This document shows positions 50,712-59,117 of a stretch of 64,000 nt of DNA, in pieces. A program made the position numbers and the translations under genes. Below the pieces are notes generated by a model. The model was given only the letters and a program-made list of their open reading frames with translations. It had not been told where the DNA came from and ran no database searches. Source of the DNA: Streptomyces ruber (GTDB lineage Bacteria > Actinomycetota > Actinomycetes > Streptomycetales > Streptomycetaceae); NCBI RefSeq assembly GCF_014648075.1, contig NZ_BMQK01000012.1, positions 1 to 64,000 on the forward strand, written 5' to 3'. Every line of letters starts with the position of its first letter. Position 1 is the stretch's first letter.

Positions 50712-51438
50712 TCTCTGATCGCTGATCTCCGCTCCCCGTGCCTGCACCTGCACCTGCACGATGATTGCCACGATGGTCGTCGTCAGACCGTCTCGGTGGG
50801 TTTCTGCTTCGCCGCGCCGCGCCAGGAGGTGGACCGGTCCTCCCCGCGCTCCACAGGCTGTCACCGCCGGTCCGGCAGCCTCGGGGACGTCGACCGCCGT
50901 GTAGCTGTCCCGGTCGAGAACGGCCCCGCAGGCTCCACATGCCCCTACGCGGATGCGCAGGGGTTCGGGGCCGCTCTCGACGCGGTCTTCGGCCGCTTGC
51001 CCCGTCGCCTTCGGCACGGGCGGAAAATCCGCTCTCCACGCCTACGGGCCGGTACATCCTCGGCCCCGGGGGGCCTCCGGTGCACCGACGGGGCATGCGG
51101 GTGATCGGGCGGCTGCGGTGAGTTCGGGGGTGTCATGGGACAGCGTGGCTGAGACCGGCGTGGGCTGATGGAGACACACGTGACGGGTGCTTCGTCAGGT
51201 GCGGACGCGTCGTAGCTGGCTTTCGCAGGCTGAGGTCGGGGGAGTGGAGGGCGAGTTCTGTCGACCGGTGGGGGAGTGGCGCGGTCCTGAACGCTCCGCA
51301 GGGAAGAGCGCGGCCGTGCCTCGCGCGACTGCTTCCTGGGACATGGGGCGTGGGCCAGGAGCCCCCGGTCACGGCCTGTCCCACTGCTAAAGAGAGCGCG
51401 GTCGGCAGATCCGTCCTGACCTGCGTAAACACCGTTCT
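50712..51438. other. Intergenic after tpg, no gene recognised
   Basis: I see no gene on either strand. It starts with short repeats (CTGATCTCTGATCGCTGATCTC, then CCTGCACCTGCACCTGCAC near 50735-50760). The stretch leads into repeat-rich DNA ahead of the winged-helix genes. Confidence 0.45.
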
Positions 51439-51501
51439 GCACCCAGATCCTACGATCTGGCACCCAGTTCTCAGCATCGTGCACCCGGTTCCTGTGAGCG
51501 G
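51439..51501. repeat. Three 21-bp direct repeats (iteron-like)
   Basis: Three consecutive 21-base units begin GCACCCAGATCC, GCACCCAGTTCT and GCACCCGGTTCC. The two-helical-turn spacing places all units on one face of DNA, as in replication iterons or repressor arrays. They are about 260 bases upstream of the first winged-helix gene. Confidence 0.65.
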
Positions 51502-51572
51502 GGCAGGCAGTTCCTGGAGCCGTAGTGCCCATGTCCTGAGAACCGTGAGCACTGTTCCAGGAACCGACCAGA

Positions 51573-51687
51573 TTGACGTCACGTTCATGAGCAGCCCCCT
51601 TTTCGCGCGGGGCGAGGGAGTGTGGGAGATCGATGCAGGGTGGAGCGACACGCCCTGGGAGCGGAGTACATGTACTTCACGTTCATG
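51573..51687. promoter_or_regulatory. Two ACNTCACGTTCATG sites upstream of the winged-helix genes
   Basis: TTGACGTCACGTTCATGA (51573-51590) and ACTTCACGTTCATG (51674-51687, within GTACATGTACTTCACGTTCA) share the core TCACGTTCATG. Two further copies in inverted orientation follow the genes at 52545-52608. They are likely binding sites of the encoded winged-helix proteins. Confidence 0.6.
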
Positions 51688-51763
51688 TACGTTAGGTTCA
51701 TCTGGTCGGCCTGAGGGCCGAGGCTCGTACACGTTGAGGCAATGCCCGGCCTTGGAGGGCCTG

Positions 51764-52216
51764 TTGGGAGCAGTACGCAGACTGGTCGACGCCGACACAG
51801 GCGAGGCCATCCCCTATGCCCCCTACGCCTTCTCCGGCGAGCACATTCAGGTCGACAAGGCCAGAGTCGCAGCGATCACCGAGAGCAGGGACTTCACCCC
51901 GAGCCAGAAATACCTGGTGCTGTGGTGGATCGGAGTCTCTCCTCAGGGCATGGCACCCTTGAGGGCGACCGGCGCGGACATCGCCAAGAAGGTCGGGATG
52001 ACCGCCGATGCCGTCGGCAAGATCAACCGCAAACTGCTCAAGCGGCGCATCCTGATCGAACGCGGACGCATCGGCAACTACAGGCTCTACCGCATCAGCC
52101 CGTACATCGCCTTTCACGGGACCGGGGTCGAACAGCGGGAAGCGATCAAGACATGCAACCCGCCGGACATCCCCGGCTTCGACAACACAACCCCTTCGCA
52201 GTGGGAGGCCCAGTGA
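51764..52216 (+). CDS. Winged-helix replication-type protein 1 (RepL-like)
   Basis: The frame encodes DADTGEAIPYAPYAFSGEHI, QVDKARVAAITESRDFTPSQ, LRATGADIAKKVGMTADAVG and KINRKLLKRRILIERGRIGN. The last three segments form a winged helix-turn-helix as in RepL or MarR-like plasmid proteins. I prefer TTG 51764, four bases after GGAGGG, giving 150 residues. An in-frame ATG at 51587 would add 59 poorly structured residues and lies inside a repeat site. The stop overlaps the next gene in GTGA. Role in plasmid replication or its control is inferred from domain type and neighbours. Confidence 0.65.
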   Translation: MGAVRRLVDADTGEAIPYAPYAFSGEHIQVDKARVAAITESRDFTPSQKYLVLWWIGVSPQGMAPLRATGADIAKKVGMTADAVGKINRKLLKRRILIERGRIGNYRLYRISPYIAFHGTGVEQREAIKTCNPPDIPGFDNTTPSQWEAQ

Positions 52217-52524
52217 ACAACGACGACAAACGGAAGCTGCTGGACGTCCTCCACCGCACCGCCGGCATGACCGCCAACCAGCGCCTGATCATCATGCTCT
52301 ACGCGATGCACCCCACCGACCGCGCCGGCGCCGTCATCGACACCGGCGCCAACCTCGCCCAGCTCGTCGGCATGTCCCCGACCGTGTTCTCCCGCACCCG
52401 GCGCCAGGTCGTGGAAGCCGGCTGGCTCGAGGAGTCCGAGCGGCTCGCTCACATCAGCTACTACCGGCTCAGCGCGAAGAGCACGGGCGAGGACGTCGTC
52501 GTCCCCCTGCGCCGCGCGACCTGA
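52213..52524 (+). CDS. Winged-helix replication-type protein 2 (RepL-like)
   Basis: GTG 52213 overlaps the previous stop; the product has 103 residues. KRKLLDVLHRTAGMTANQRL, VIDTGANLAQLVGMSPTVFS and RRQVVEAGWLEESERLAHIS make a compact winged helix, like the previous protein but without its N-terminal extension. A coupled pair of such proteins suggests a heterodimer. They are followed by a long inverted repeat at 52545-52608 that carries the same site motif seen upstream. Confidence 0.7.
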   Translation: MNNDDKRKLLDVLHRTAGMTANQRLIIMLYAMHPTDRAGAVIDTGANLAQLVGMSPTVFSRTRRQVVEAGWLEESERLAHISYYRLSAKSTGEDVVVPLRRAT

Positions 52525-52544
52525 GCGACTCCGACGTGCGGACC

Positions 52545-52608
52545 TCATGTACGTGAGGTCAATGAGAACCGCTTCGGCGATCGCTGCTCATTGACTTCAC
52601 GTACATGA
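52545..52608. promoter_or_regulatory. Paired inverted TTGACYTCACGTACATGA sites
   Basis: TCATGTACGTGAGGTCAA (52545-52562) and TTGACTTCACGTACATGA (52591-52608) are inverted copies with one mismatch, and the match continues inward through TGAG/CTCA. They can form a hairpin acting as terminator, but the sequence recurs upstream of the genes, which favours protein binding. Confidence 0.65.
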
Positions 52609-53088
52609 CAGCCCCGTGTCCCGGACGCCGGACCCCGGATCACGGACACGGTCGGGACCGACCGCCGGATGACTCCGGGCCCCTGACCGACGACAGGCCC
52701 TGACCGACGACAAGGAGCCGTGCCGTCGCTCCGACCGCACCGACAGCGGCAGCCCGGCCCTGAGCACACCGGCCGGTCCAGGGTGCCCCCGAGCTCGTCC
52801 AGGGAGCCGATGCGCAGCCCGGGGGCGCCCCGTGCCCGGAGCCCGCCTCAGCCGCATGGCCGGCCAAGCCACGTGCGGGCCACGACTGCACGACCGCATC
52901 ACAGTTGTGGGGCGGAGCGTGCGGGCGCGCTGCCACGCCGGTGATTGGCTGGAACTGCATGCAACAGGCCGGCTGTTCACCTGTCTAACGGAGCGACGCG
53001 GGCGGTTTGCAGAGACTCCGTGGTGTCCCGGTGGCTCGGCAGGCGCGCTCCGTGCACGTCGTCGTCACCGAACGGGAGCCGAGCCACC
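52609..53088. other. Intergenic, no gene recognised
   Basis: No family is visible on either strand. Direct repeats CCCTGACCGACGACA occur near 52680-52710. Confidence 0.4.
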
Positions 53089-53721
53089 ATGACCCCACGC
53101 GCGACCACCTTTGCCCTGGCCGTGTCCGCTCTGCTGAGCACCTCCGTGTTGAGCACGCCCGCGAGCGCCGCCAGGTCGGAGCCCAGCCCCGCCGACGGAT
53201 GGCGGCGGGTGGACAACGTCAAGTTCTCGCAGTCGTTCCCCTGGACCCCCTTTCCCGCCGACGCCGAGGAGTACCCCGTCGCACTGGACTCCTTGGCCAA
53301 CCGCAAGTTCATCACCACGGAGGTGAACCGCCCCGAGCCCGGCACGGGGCTGCTGCGCGCCCGCTCGCAGACACACGCGGGCTGGGAGACGCTCGTCCTC
53401 GACTACGACAAGGCCACGCAAAGCTGGTCGCTGAGATCGGCGGCCAACGGCAAGTACGTGGCGGTCGAGAAGAACTTCACCGGCGCCTCGCAGTACGCGC
53501 TGCGGGCCCGGTCCGACGAGGTGGCCGGCTGGGAGCGCTTCCACCTGTGGGTCAACCTCTACGACCACCGCCTGGCGTTCCAGTCCCAGCTGAACGACCG
53601 CTTCGTCACCATGGAGAAGAACTACACCGGGACCTCGGAGTTCATGCTGCGGGCCCGGTCCACCGACGTGAACGGCTCGTGGGAGACGTTCAGCATCTAC
53701 GACCTCCTGGACGACCAGTGA
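53089..53721 (+). CDS. Secreted fascin-like beta-trefoil protein
   Basis: The 210-residue protein starts with ATG 53089. A Sec signal peptide (1-28: TTFALAVSALLSTSVLSTPA, cleavage near ASAAR) precedes three similar modules: ALDSLANRKFITTEVNRPEP, SAANGKYVAVEKNFTGASQY and SQLNDRFVTMEKNYTGTSEF, each followed by LRARS and a WExF/L element. This (N)xx(F/Y)VxxE...LxARs...gWExF pattern is typical of fascin-like trefoil folds. A carbohydrate- or surface-binding role is plausible. It lies inside the replication region but seems to be a passenger gene. Confidence 0.82.
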   Translation: MTPRATTFALAVSALLSTSVLSTPASAARSEPSPADGWRRVDNVKFSQSFPWTPFPADAEEYPVALDSLANRKFITTEVNRPEPGTGLLRARSQTHAGWETLVLDYDKATQSWSLRSAANGKYVAVEKNFTGASQYALRARSDEVAGWERFHLWVNLYDHRLAFQSQLNDRFVTMEKNYTGTSEFMLRARSTDVNGSWETFSIYDLLDDQ

Positions 53722-53756
53722 GGTCTCGCGCCGGTCGGGGAGGCACCGAGCGGTCG

Positions 53757-54203
53757 GTCGCTTCGGTCGCTCGGGTCGCTGCCGCGGATAGGGGGCAGCG
53801 ACTGAAGAATCAGCGACTCAGCGGCCGTTCAGTCGCTGTCAGTCGCTCCTCGGTTCCCTGTTAAGGCGCAGGTCAGCGCGTTGCCACGAGCTACGCAGCG
53901 ACTGAAGCGACCGAAGGGTCGGGTATATGAAGACATTCGCGTGCGCGTGTGTGCGTGATATATAGAAGCCTTCAGTCGCTTCAGTCGCTGTTTCGGTAAC
54001 TGGACCAGCTCTCACCTGCTATTTCTTCCTGCCCTCCGAGGAGCGACTGAAGGAGCTCGGTCGCTGCGCCTCCGGCTACGGTCGCTGATGGCTTCCGGCT
54101 CGTCACATCCTCGGCACAGGCGCGAGGCGTAACCGCGAGTACTCCATGACCTCGCCGGTCACGTTCGCTAGTCTGTGTCAGTCGTTGAGTCGCTTCGGTC
54201 GCT
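53757..54203. other. Probable replication origin: about 18 GTCGCT iterons
   Basis: GTCGCT or its complement occurs about 18 times. Many copies extend to the 10-base TTCAGTCGCT (53828-53837, 53971-53980, 53980-53989, and inverted at 53897-53906 and 54042-54051). Some stand 9-10 bases apart. An A/T-rich patch with TATATGAAGACATTC and GATATATAGAAG (53925-53967) lies among them. The array directly precedes the primase-helicase operon and reaches into its first codons (near 54276). Iterons plus a melting region beside rep genes is the usual plasmid origin layout. Confidence 0.75.
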
Positions 54204-54217
54204 GGTGAGGGGTGCAG

Positions 54218-55339
54218 ATGCCTGCTGAGCTGCGTTTTCCTCGCAGCGACCCATGGCCGTCCACCCCGGAGTCCTCAGTCGCTGACCGGCGGTCGCTGGC
54301 CACTGCACGCTGGTGCGCGCGCCACGGATGGCCCGTACATCCCCTTGCCCCCGGTCGCAAGGTCCCGGCGGCGAACTGCGCCGCCTGCCGTTCCCGGACG
54401 CACCACGCTGCGGACTGTCCGTGCCTCCCCGCGGGACGGTGGTGCCACGGCTTCCACGCCGCGACCCTGGATCAGAGCCGCATCGAGCGATGGTGGGGTG
54501 CCCACCCGGAGTTCGGCGTCGGCATCGCCTGCGGTCCGGCCGGCCTGGTCGTCATCGACATCGACGCCCACCCTGCCCAGCCCCCCGACCGGGACCGCAT
54601 CCTGCCCGGCATCCCCATCGCCGACCACATCGACCTCACCGGCCTGGCCAACGGCTTCCACACGCTCGCCGTCCTGGCCGCGCTGCGCGACCGGCCCAGC
54701 CCCGCCGACGACACCGCCACCCTGCGCGTGCGCACCCCCTCCGGCGGGCTCCACGTCTGGTACCGGGTCGCGGACTCCCGCCGCTGGCAGTGCTCGAGCG
54801 GCTCCAGCCAGGGCCGCGCCCTGGCCTGGCAGGTCGACGTCCGCGCCCACGGCGGCTACATCATCGCTCCCGGCACCACCACCCGCCACGGCACCTATAC
54901 GCCCGTCGGTGACACCCGCACGCCGGCGGTGCTGCCCCTCTGGCTCGCCCAGGAACTGCAGCGCACCGGCCACCTGCCCGCGGACCACATCCCGGCCCCG
55001 CGCCCGGTCCCGCCCCGCGCCCGGCAGGCCGTCCTGGCCGCCGGCGACGGCCGCGACCGCATCCACCGCACCCTCGCCATGGTGCTGGCCCCCGTGGCCG
55101 CCTGCGGCCAGGTTCCCGAAGGCGCGGGCTTCTCCGACGCTCTCAACCGAGCCGCCTTCACCCTCGGCGGCCTCGTGGCCGCCGGACGACTGCCCTACAA
55201 GGAGGCCCAGCGGCACCTGCACGACACCGCCAGCGCGGCCCGCCCCGGCCAGGAACGCCGCATCCGGCAGATCATCCGCAGCGGCATGGCCGCCGGCCTC
55301 AAGCGTCCCCTCCACCCGGCCCAGGAGCGGCGCCCGTGA
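54218..55339 (+). CDS. Primase-polymerase (bifunctional DNA primase/polymerase N-terminal type)
   Basis: ATG 54218 follows GAGGGG; 373 residues (GTG 54212 is an alternative). The Prim-Pol domain starts DRRSLATARWCARHGWPVHP and has a Cys/His-rich insert (CAACRSRTHHAADCPC). The catalytic strand LVVIDIDAHP (DxD near 115-117), SGGLHVWYR (the sGGxHxxf motif) and GGYIIAPGTTTRHGTY are all present. A C-terminal helical segment follows. It would synthesise primers at the iteron origin. It is the first gene of a three-gene operon (GTGA overlap with the helicase), typical of actinobacterial plasmids and integrative elements. Confidence 0.92.
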   Translation: MPAELRFPRSDPWPSTPESSVADRRSLATARWCARHGWPVHPLAPGRKVPAANCAACRSRTHHAADCPCLPAGRWCHGFHAATLDQSRIERWWGAHPEFGVGIACGPAGLVVIDIDAHPAQPPDRDRILPGIPIADHIDLTGLANGFHTLAVLAALRDRPSPADDTATLRVRTPSGGLHVWYRVADSRRWQCSSGSSQGRALAWQVDVRAHGGYIIAPGTTTRHGTYTPVGDTRTPAVLPLWLAQELQRTGHLPADHIPAPRPVPPRARQAVLAAGDGRDRIHRTLAMVLAPVAACGQVPEGAGFSDALNRAAFTLGGLVAAGRLPYKEAQRHLHDTASAARPGQERRIRQIIRSGMAAGLKRPLHPAQERRP

Positions 55340-56859
55340 CCACACACCGCAACGACACCGAGACCCTCTTCGACTTCAACCCCGAAGCCGTCGCCGCCCA
55401 GATCCGCAGCCAGGCCCCCACCGTGCCCGCACAGGCCGACGCCGCCCCCGCCAGGGACGGACACGCCACCGCCGCCGGACTGCTCCCCGACACCCTCACC
55501 GACCGCGGCAACGCCAAACTCTTCGTCAAGCTCTACGCCAACGACTACCGGCACGTCCCCGGCATCGGCTGGTACCGCTGGGACACCACGCGCTGGCAGA
55601 TCGACGAGGACGACACCGTCCTCTGGGCCGCCGGAGACCTCGCCGAGAACATCGCCACCCACGACCCCCGCGGCCTGTTCACCACCAGCGCCCTGCACAA
55701 ACACCGCCGCCGCGCCCTGTCCACCACCGGCATCAACGCCATGCTCACCCAGGCCAAATCAGCTCCCGGCATGGTCCTGAACGCCGCCCGCCTGGACGCC
55801 GACCCCTATGCCCTGTGCACTCCCGACGGCATCGTCGACCTGCGCACCGGCCTGGTGAGAACCCCGGACCCCGACAAGGACTTCCACTCCCGCTCCACCA
55901 CCATCGGCCCCCGGCACAGGCCCACCCCGCGCTGGCAGCGATTCCTCACCGACACCTTCGGCGACGACGCCGAGGGCCACGAGATGATCGCGTACCTGCA
56001 GCTGCTGCTCGGCTACTCCGTCACCGGCGACGTCGGCGGCCAGGTCCTCCCCTTCCTGTTCGGCTCCGGCAAGAACGGCAAGTCCGTCCTGCTGGACGTG
56101 CTGATGAAGCTCCTCGGCGACTACGCCGACGCCGCCCCGCCCGGCTTCCTCATGGCCCGCCCGTACGAGGGCCACCCCACCGACCTCGCCGAACTCCACG
56201 GCCGACGTGTCATCGTCTGCTCCGAGGTCAAGCACGGCGACAAGTTCGACGAAGCCCGCGTCAAGCTCCTCACCGGCGGCGACCGCATCAAGGCCCGCCG
56301 CATGCGCCAGGACTTCTTCAGCTTCCAGCCCACCCACAAACTCTGGCTGCTCGGCAACCACCGTCCCGAGGTCGGCACCGGAGGCTTCGCCTTCTGGCGC
56401 CGTATGCGCCTGATCCCCTTCGAACGCGTCGTCCCCGACCACCGCAAGATCGACAACCTCGCCGACATCCTCGTCATCGAGGAGGGCCCCGGCATCCTGG
56501 GCTGGCTCATCGACGGCGCCCGCCGCTACCTCGCCGGCGACCGCGACCTCACCGGCCCCGAACGGGTCCGCATCGCCACCACGGCCTACGCCGAAACCGA
56601 GGACCACACCGGCCGCTTCTACGACGAACGCTGCGTCCTGGGCCCGGACCTGCGCGCCGAGCAGACCGCCCTCTACGCCGCCTACAGGACCTGGTGCCAC
56701 AATGAGGGCGCCCCGGCCATGACCTCGCGCGCGTTCGCCGCCCGCACCCGCGAACTGGTCGGACTGGCCTCACCCAAGGAAATGATCCTGTCCAATCAGC
56801 GCAAGCACTACCCGGGCATCGGACTGCTCACCGACGAGGAAAGGGCCGCCGACGCATGA
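55336..56859 (+). CDS. Phage/plasmid primase-type SF3 helicase (D5/P4 family)
   Basis: GTG 55336 overlaps the primase stop; 507 residues. A D5_N domain comes first (GWYRWDTTRWQIDEDDTVLW, about 76-95). The SF3 helicase core has Walker A FGSGKNGKSVLLDVL (near 240), Walker B ELHGRRVIVCSEVK and motif C KLWLLGNHRPEV. A C-terminal helix-turn-helix (AFAARTRELVGLASPKEMIL) probably contacts DNA. It unwinds the origin and works with the Prim-Pol encoded just upstream. All SF3 motifs are intact. Confidence 0.95.
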   Translation: MTTHRNDTETLFDFNPEAVAAQIRSQAPTVPAQADAAPARDGHATAAGLLPDTLTDRGNAKLFVKLYANDYRHVPGIGWYRWDTTRWQIDEDDTVLWAAGDLAENIATHDPRGLFTTSALHKHRRRALSTTGINAMLTQAKSAPGMVLNAARLDADPYALCTPDGIVDLRTGLVRTPDPDKDFHSRSTTIGPRHRPTPRWQRFLTDTFGDDAEGHEMIAYLQLLLGYSVTGDVGGQVLPFLFGSGKNGKSVLLDVLMKLLGDYADAAPPGFLMARPYEGHPTDLAELHGRRVIVCSEVKHGDKFDEARVKLLTGGDRIKARRMRQDFFSFQPTHKLWLLGNHRPEVGTGGFAFWRRMRLIPFERVVPDHRKIDNLADILVIEEGPGILGWLIDGARRYLAGDRDLTGPERVRIATTAYAETEDHTGRFYDERCVLGPDLRAEQTALYAAYRTWCHNEGAPAMTSRAFAARTRELVGLASPKEMILSNQRKHYPGIGLLTDEERAADA

Positions 56860-57257
56860 GCTCCCTCATCACCGAAGACGAGATCAATCACGAGACCGAC
56901 CTCGTCTGGCTGGAAGACATCACCGACCTGGACTACGTCCGACAGAGCCTGGACCGCTTGCCCACCCGCAAGGGCAAACCCGCCTACCACCGTGACGGCC
57001 GCATGGTCGGCTACGCCCACCTCGGCCCCACCGCCAAGGCCTCCCGCGCCTCCGGCACCTTCCGCCGCCGCGTGTTCTGGCTGCTGCCCCACGACCGCGA
57101 CAGCCAGCCCGAGGGCCTGTACGCCAGGAGCGCCCCCGCCGAGGCGATCGACCCGCGCACGCTCGCCCCGCGCGTCAAGGGCTACAAGACCGAACGCTCC
57201 GAAGGCGGCCCGCCTTCCAGCGCCATGCGAGAACTGGGCATAACGCTTCCGCTGTGA
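56856..57257 (+). CDS. Small protein of the replication operon, unknown
   Basis: The ATGA overlap couples this 133-residue protein to the helicase. It reads INHETDLVWLEDITDLDYVR, TRKGKPAYHRDGRMVGYAHL and FRRRVFWLLPHDRDSQPEGL and is rich in Arg/Lys in the middle. No family is recognised. Conserved coupling suggests a DNA-binding or loader accessory to the primase-helicase. Confidence 0.72.
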   Translation: MSSLITEDEINHETDLVWLEDITDLDYVRQSLDRLPTRKGKPAYHRDGRMVGYAHLGPTAKASRASGTFRRRVFWLLPHDRDSQPEGLYARSAPAEAIDPRTLAPRVKGYKTERSEGGPPSSAMRELGITLPL

Positions 57258-57491
57258 CCCCCGGCGGCTGTCGCGGGCCCGCGAGCGCGCGGACCGGTAC
57301 CGGCGAAGCCCGAGGCACCGGCAGCGGCGTAGCGCGTGCTCCGCAGATGCTGTGCCGCTGCCTAGGACAGGGGCCGGTCAGGTGTGCCGGGGCGCCGCGG
57401 ACATCCGGGGCCGGTCTCCCGAGTTGCGGTGGGGTCGTCTCGGGCCGTCACGTCCGGCGGCCGCCACGGCGGTGTCCTGCGGAGTGAGTCG

Positions 57492-57532
57492 GGCGCGCGC
57501 TGCCCCCTACCCCCGTGGGGGCAGTGCGCGCC
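57492..57532. terminator. Strong bidirectional terminator
   Basis: GGCGCGCGCTGCCCCC and GGGGGCAGTGCGCGCC pair with one mismatch. It lies between the convergent replication operon and amidase operon. The 57258-57491 gap holds nothing else recognisable. Confidence 0.85.
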
Positions 57533-57548
57533 CGGGTCTGTGGCTGTC

Positions 57549-59117
57549 TCACGCGGTCAGGGCGGGTGCCTCCGGCGCGGTGGGCAGCAGGGACGCGAGG
57601 AGCTTCGCGACGTGGACGAGCGTGCGTTCCGACAGGTACGGACCGATGATCTGGACGGACAGCGGCAGCCCGTCCGCGGTGGCGCCCGCGGGCACGACGA
57701 TGGAGGGCAGCCCGGCCGGGACGGCGAGATTGAGCCAGCTCGTCTGGTCGAAGAAGCTGCGCTTCTCCCCGTCGACGGTGATGTGCCGCTGCGGAAGGGC
57801 GACGGAGGTCTGGTCGGGGACGGCCGCGGTGGGCGTGGCCGGGGTGATCAGGATGTCGTGGGTGGTGAAGTAGTCGGCCCAGGCGGCGCGGAGCTTCTGC
57901 CGGTCCTCGTCGGCGCGCGCCCAGTTCCGGTGCCGCATGGTGCGGGACTTCAGGTACAGGGCGGAGGGGTCGTCGTCGGCGAGGGCGTCGGCCGCCGCCA
58001 CCTCGCCGGCGAACGCGTCGTCGGCGGCGCTCGCCGAGCTCGTGGCGTACATCAGGCGCAGCAGCAGATCGTTGCTCGCGGCGAAGTCGACGGGCCGGGC
58101 GGAGTCGTCGATGCTCGCGCCGGCGTTGCGGACGGCGGCGGCGACCCGGCCCATGAGGGTGCGCATGTCGCCGTCGACTCGGCAGAAGTCGTCGTCGGCC
58201 CACAGACCCACGCGGTACTGGCCGAGCCGGTGCCTGGCCGGCTCGGGGAGACGGATGCTCCAGGCCGGGGCGTCGGCCGGGCTCGGTGCGGCGATGACGT
58301 CCAGGAGCAGGCCGAGGTCGGCGGGCGTACGCGCGATCGGGCCGAGGGTGAGCATGTCCGAGCTGGTGAGCCAGCCCGGCGGGCGGGGGATGTGGCCGCG
58401 GGTGGGGACGACGGGGGAGGCACCGCGGGAGGTGCGCAGGGCGTAGACGCCGCAGTACGCGGCCGGGAGGCGCAGTGATCCGGCGAGGTCGGAGCCGACC
58501 TCGAGGGAGGTGAGGCCGGTGGCGACGGCCGCGGCCGGGCCGCCGGAGGAGCCGCCGGCGGTGCGCTCGGCGTCGAAGGGGTTGTTCGTCTTCCCGAAGA
58601 TGGGGTTGCTGGTCTGGATGTCCTGGCACATCGTCGGCACGTTCGTCTTGCCGACGATGACGGCGCCCGCTGCACGGAGCAGGGCGACGACGTCGGCGTC
58701 GGTGTCGGGGACGTGGTCGGCGAGGTCGGTGGAGCCGCAGGTGGTGCGCATGCCCGCGGTTTCCAGGGCGTCCTTCACCGTCATGGGCAGACCGTGCAGG
58801 GGGCCGAGGGTCCGGCCGGTCCGGGCGAGGTACCGGTCCGCCTCGTCGGCGGCGGCGCGTGCGGCATCGGTGTCCAGGGTGACGACGGCGTTCAGCGCGG
58901 GGTTGATCCGGTCGTGGTGTTCCAGGAGCTGGTCGAGCAGGGCGCGGCTGGATGTGCGGCCGTTGTGGAGGGCCGCGGCCTGCTTGTGCGCGGGAGCGAG
59001 GTGCAGCGCACGGGTGCCGCTCGTGGTGGTCCTGCCGTCGGCGGCGGCTGTCGGGCGGGGCAGTCCGAGAGATCCGGCAACGGCCGCGGACGCGGCGAGA
59101 AGGGGGCGACGGGACAT
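57549..59117 (-). CDS. Tat/Sec-exported amidase (amidase-signature family)
   Basis: ATG 59117 gives 522 residues. The N-terminus (MSRRPLLAASAAVAGSLG, cleavage near TAAAD) is a twin-Arg-like signal peptide. The catalytic Lys is in LPMTVKDALETAG (near 112). GGSSGGPAAAVATGLTSLEV contains the cis-Ser loop, and GSDLAGSLRLPAAYCG the nucleophile Ser. The Ser-Ser-Lys triad of amidases is complete. It hydrolyses an amide outside the cytoplasm; substrates may be small amides or peptidoglycan-type bonds. Translation couples to the preceding gene (TGATG). It is last in the XRE-ImmA-membrane protein-amidase operon. Confidence 0.9.
   Translation of the reverse strand: MSRRPLLAASAAVAGSLGLPRPTAAADGRTTTSGTRALHLAPAHKQAAALHNGRTSSRALLDQLLEHHDRINPALNAVVTLDTDAARAAADEADRYLARTGRTLGPLHGLPMTVKDALETAGMRTTCGSTDLADHVPDTDADVVALLRAAGAVIVGKTNVPTMCQDIQTSNPIFGKTNNPFDAERTAGGSSGGPAAAVATGLTSLEVGSDLAGSLRLPAAYCGVYALRTSRGASPVVPTRGHIPRPPGWLTSSDMLTLGPIARTPADLGLLLDVIAAPSPADAPAWSIRLPEPARHRLGQYRVGLWADDDFCRVDGDMRTLMGRVAAAVRNAGASIDDSARPVDFAASNDLLLRLMYATSSASAADDAFAGEVAAADALADDDPSALYLKSRTMRHRNWARADEDRQKLRAAWADYFTTHDILITPATPTAAVPDQTSVALPQRHITVDGEKRSFFDQTSWLNLAVPAGLPSIVVPAGATADGLPLSVQIIGPYLSERTLVHVAKLLASLLPTAPEAPALTA

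Noticed and set aside
48354-51017. An 887-codon minus-strand frame opposite tap and tpg
   Set aside because: Tap and Tpg are firmly identified on the plus strand; the minus frame has Gly/Val/Arg-rich shadow composition and no start with a ribosome site.
51439-51501. 21-bp repeats considered as a CRISPR array
   Set aside because: Units are contiguous without spacers and too short.
53757-54203. The repeated GTCGCT motif considered as a CRISPR array
   Set aside because: Units are 6-10 bases, occur in both orientations and have no regular spacers; an iteron origin fits better.
54345-56705. A 786-codon plus-strand frame over the primase-helicase genes
   Set aside because: Pro/Arg/Thr-rich shadow in the wrong frame; the overlapping Prim-Pol and SF3 helicase have intact motifs.
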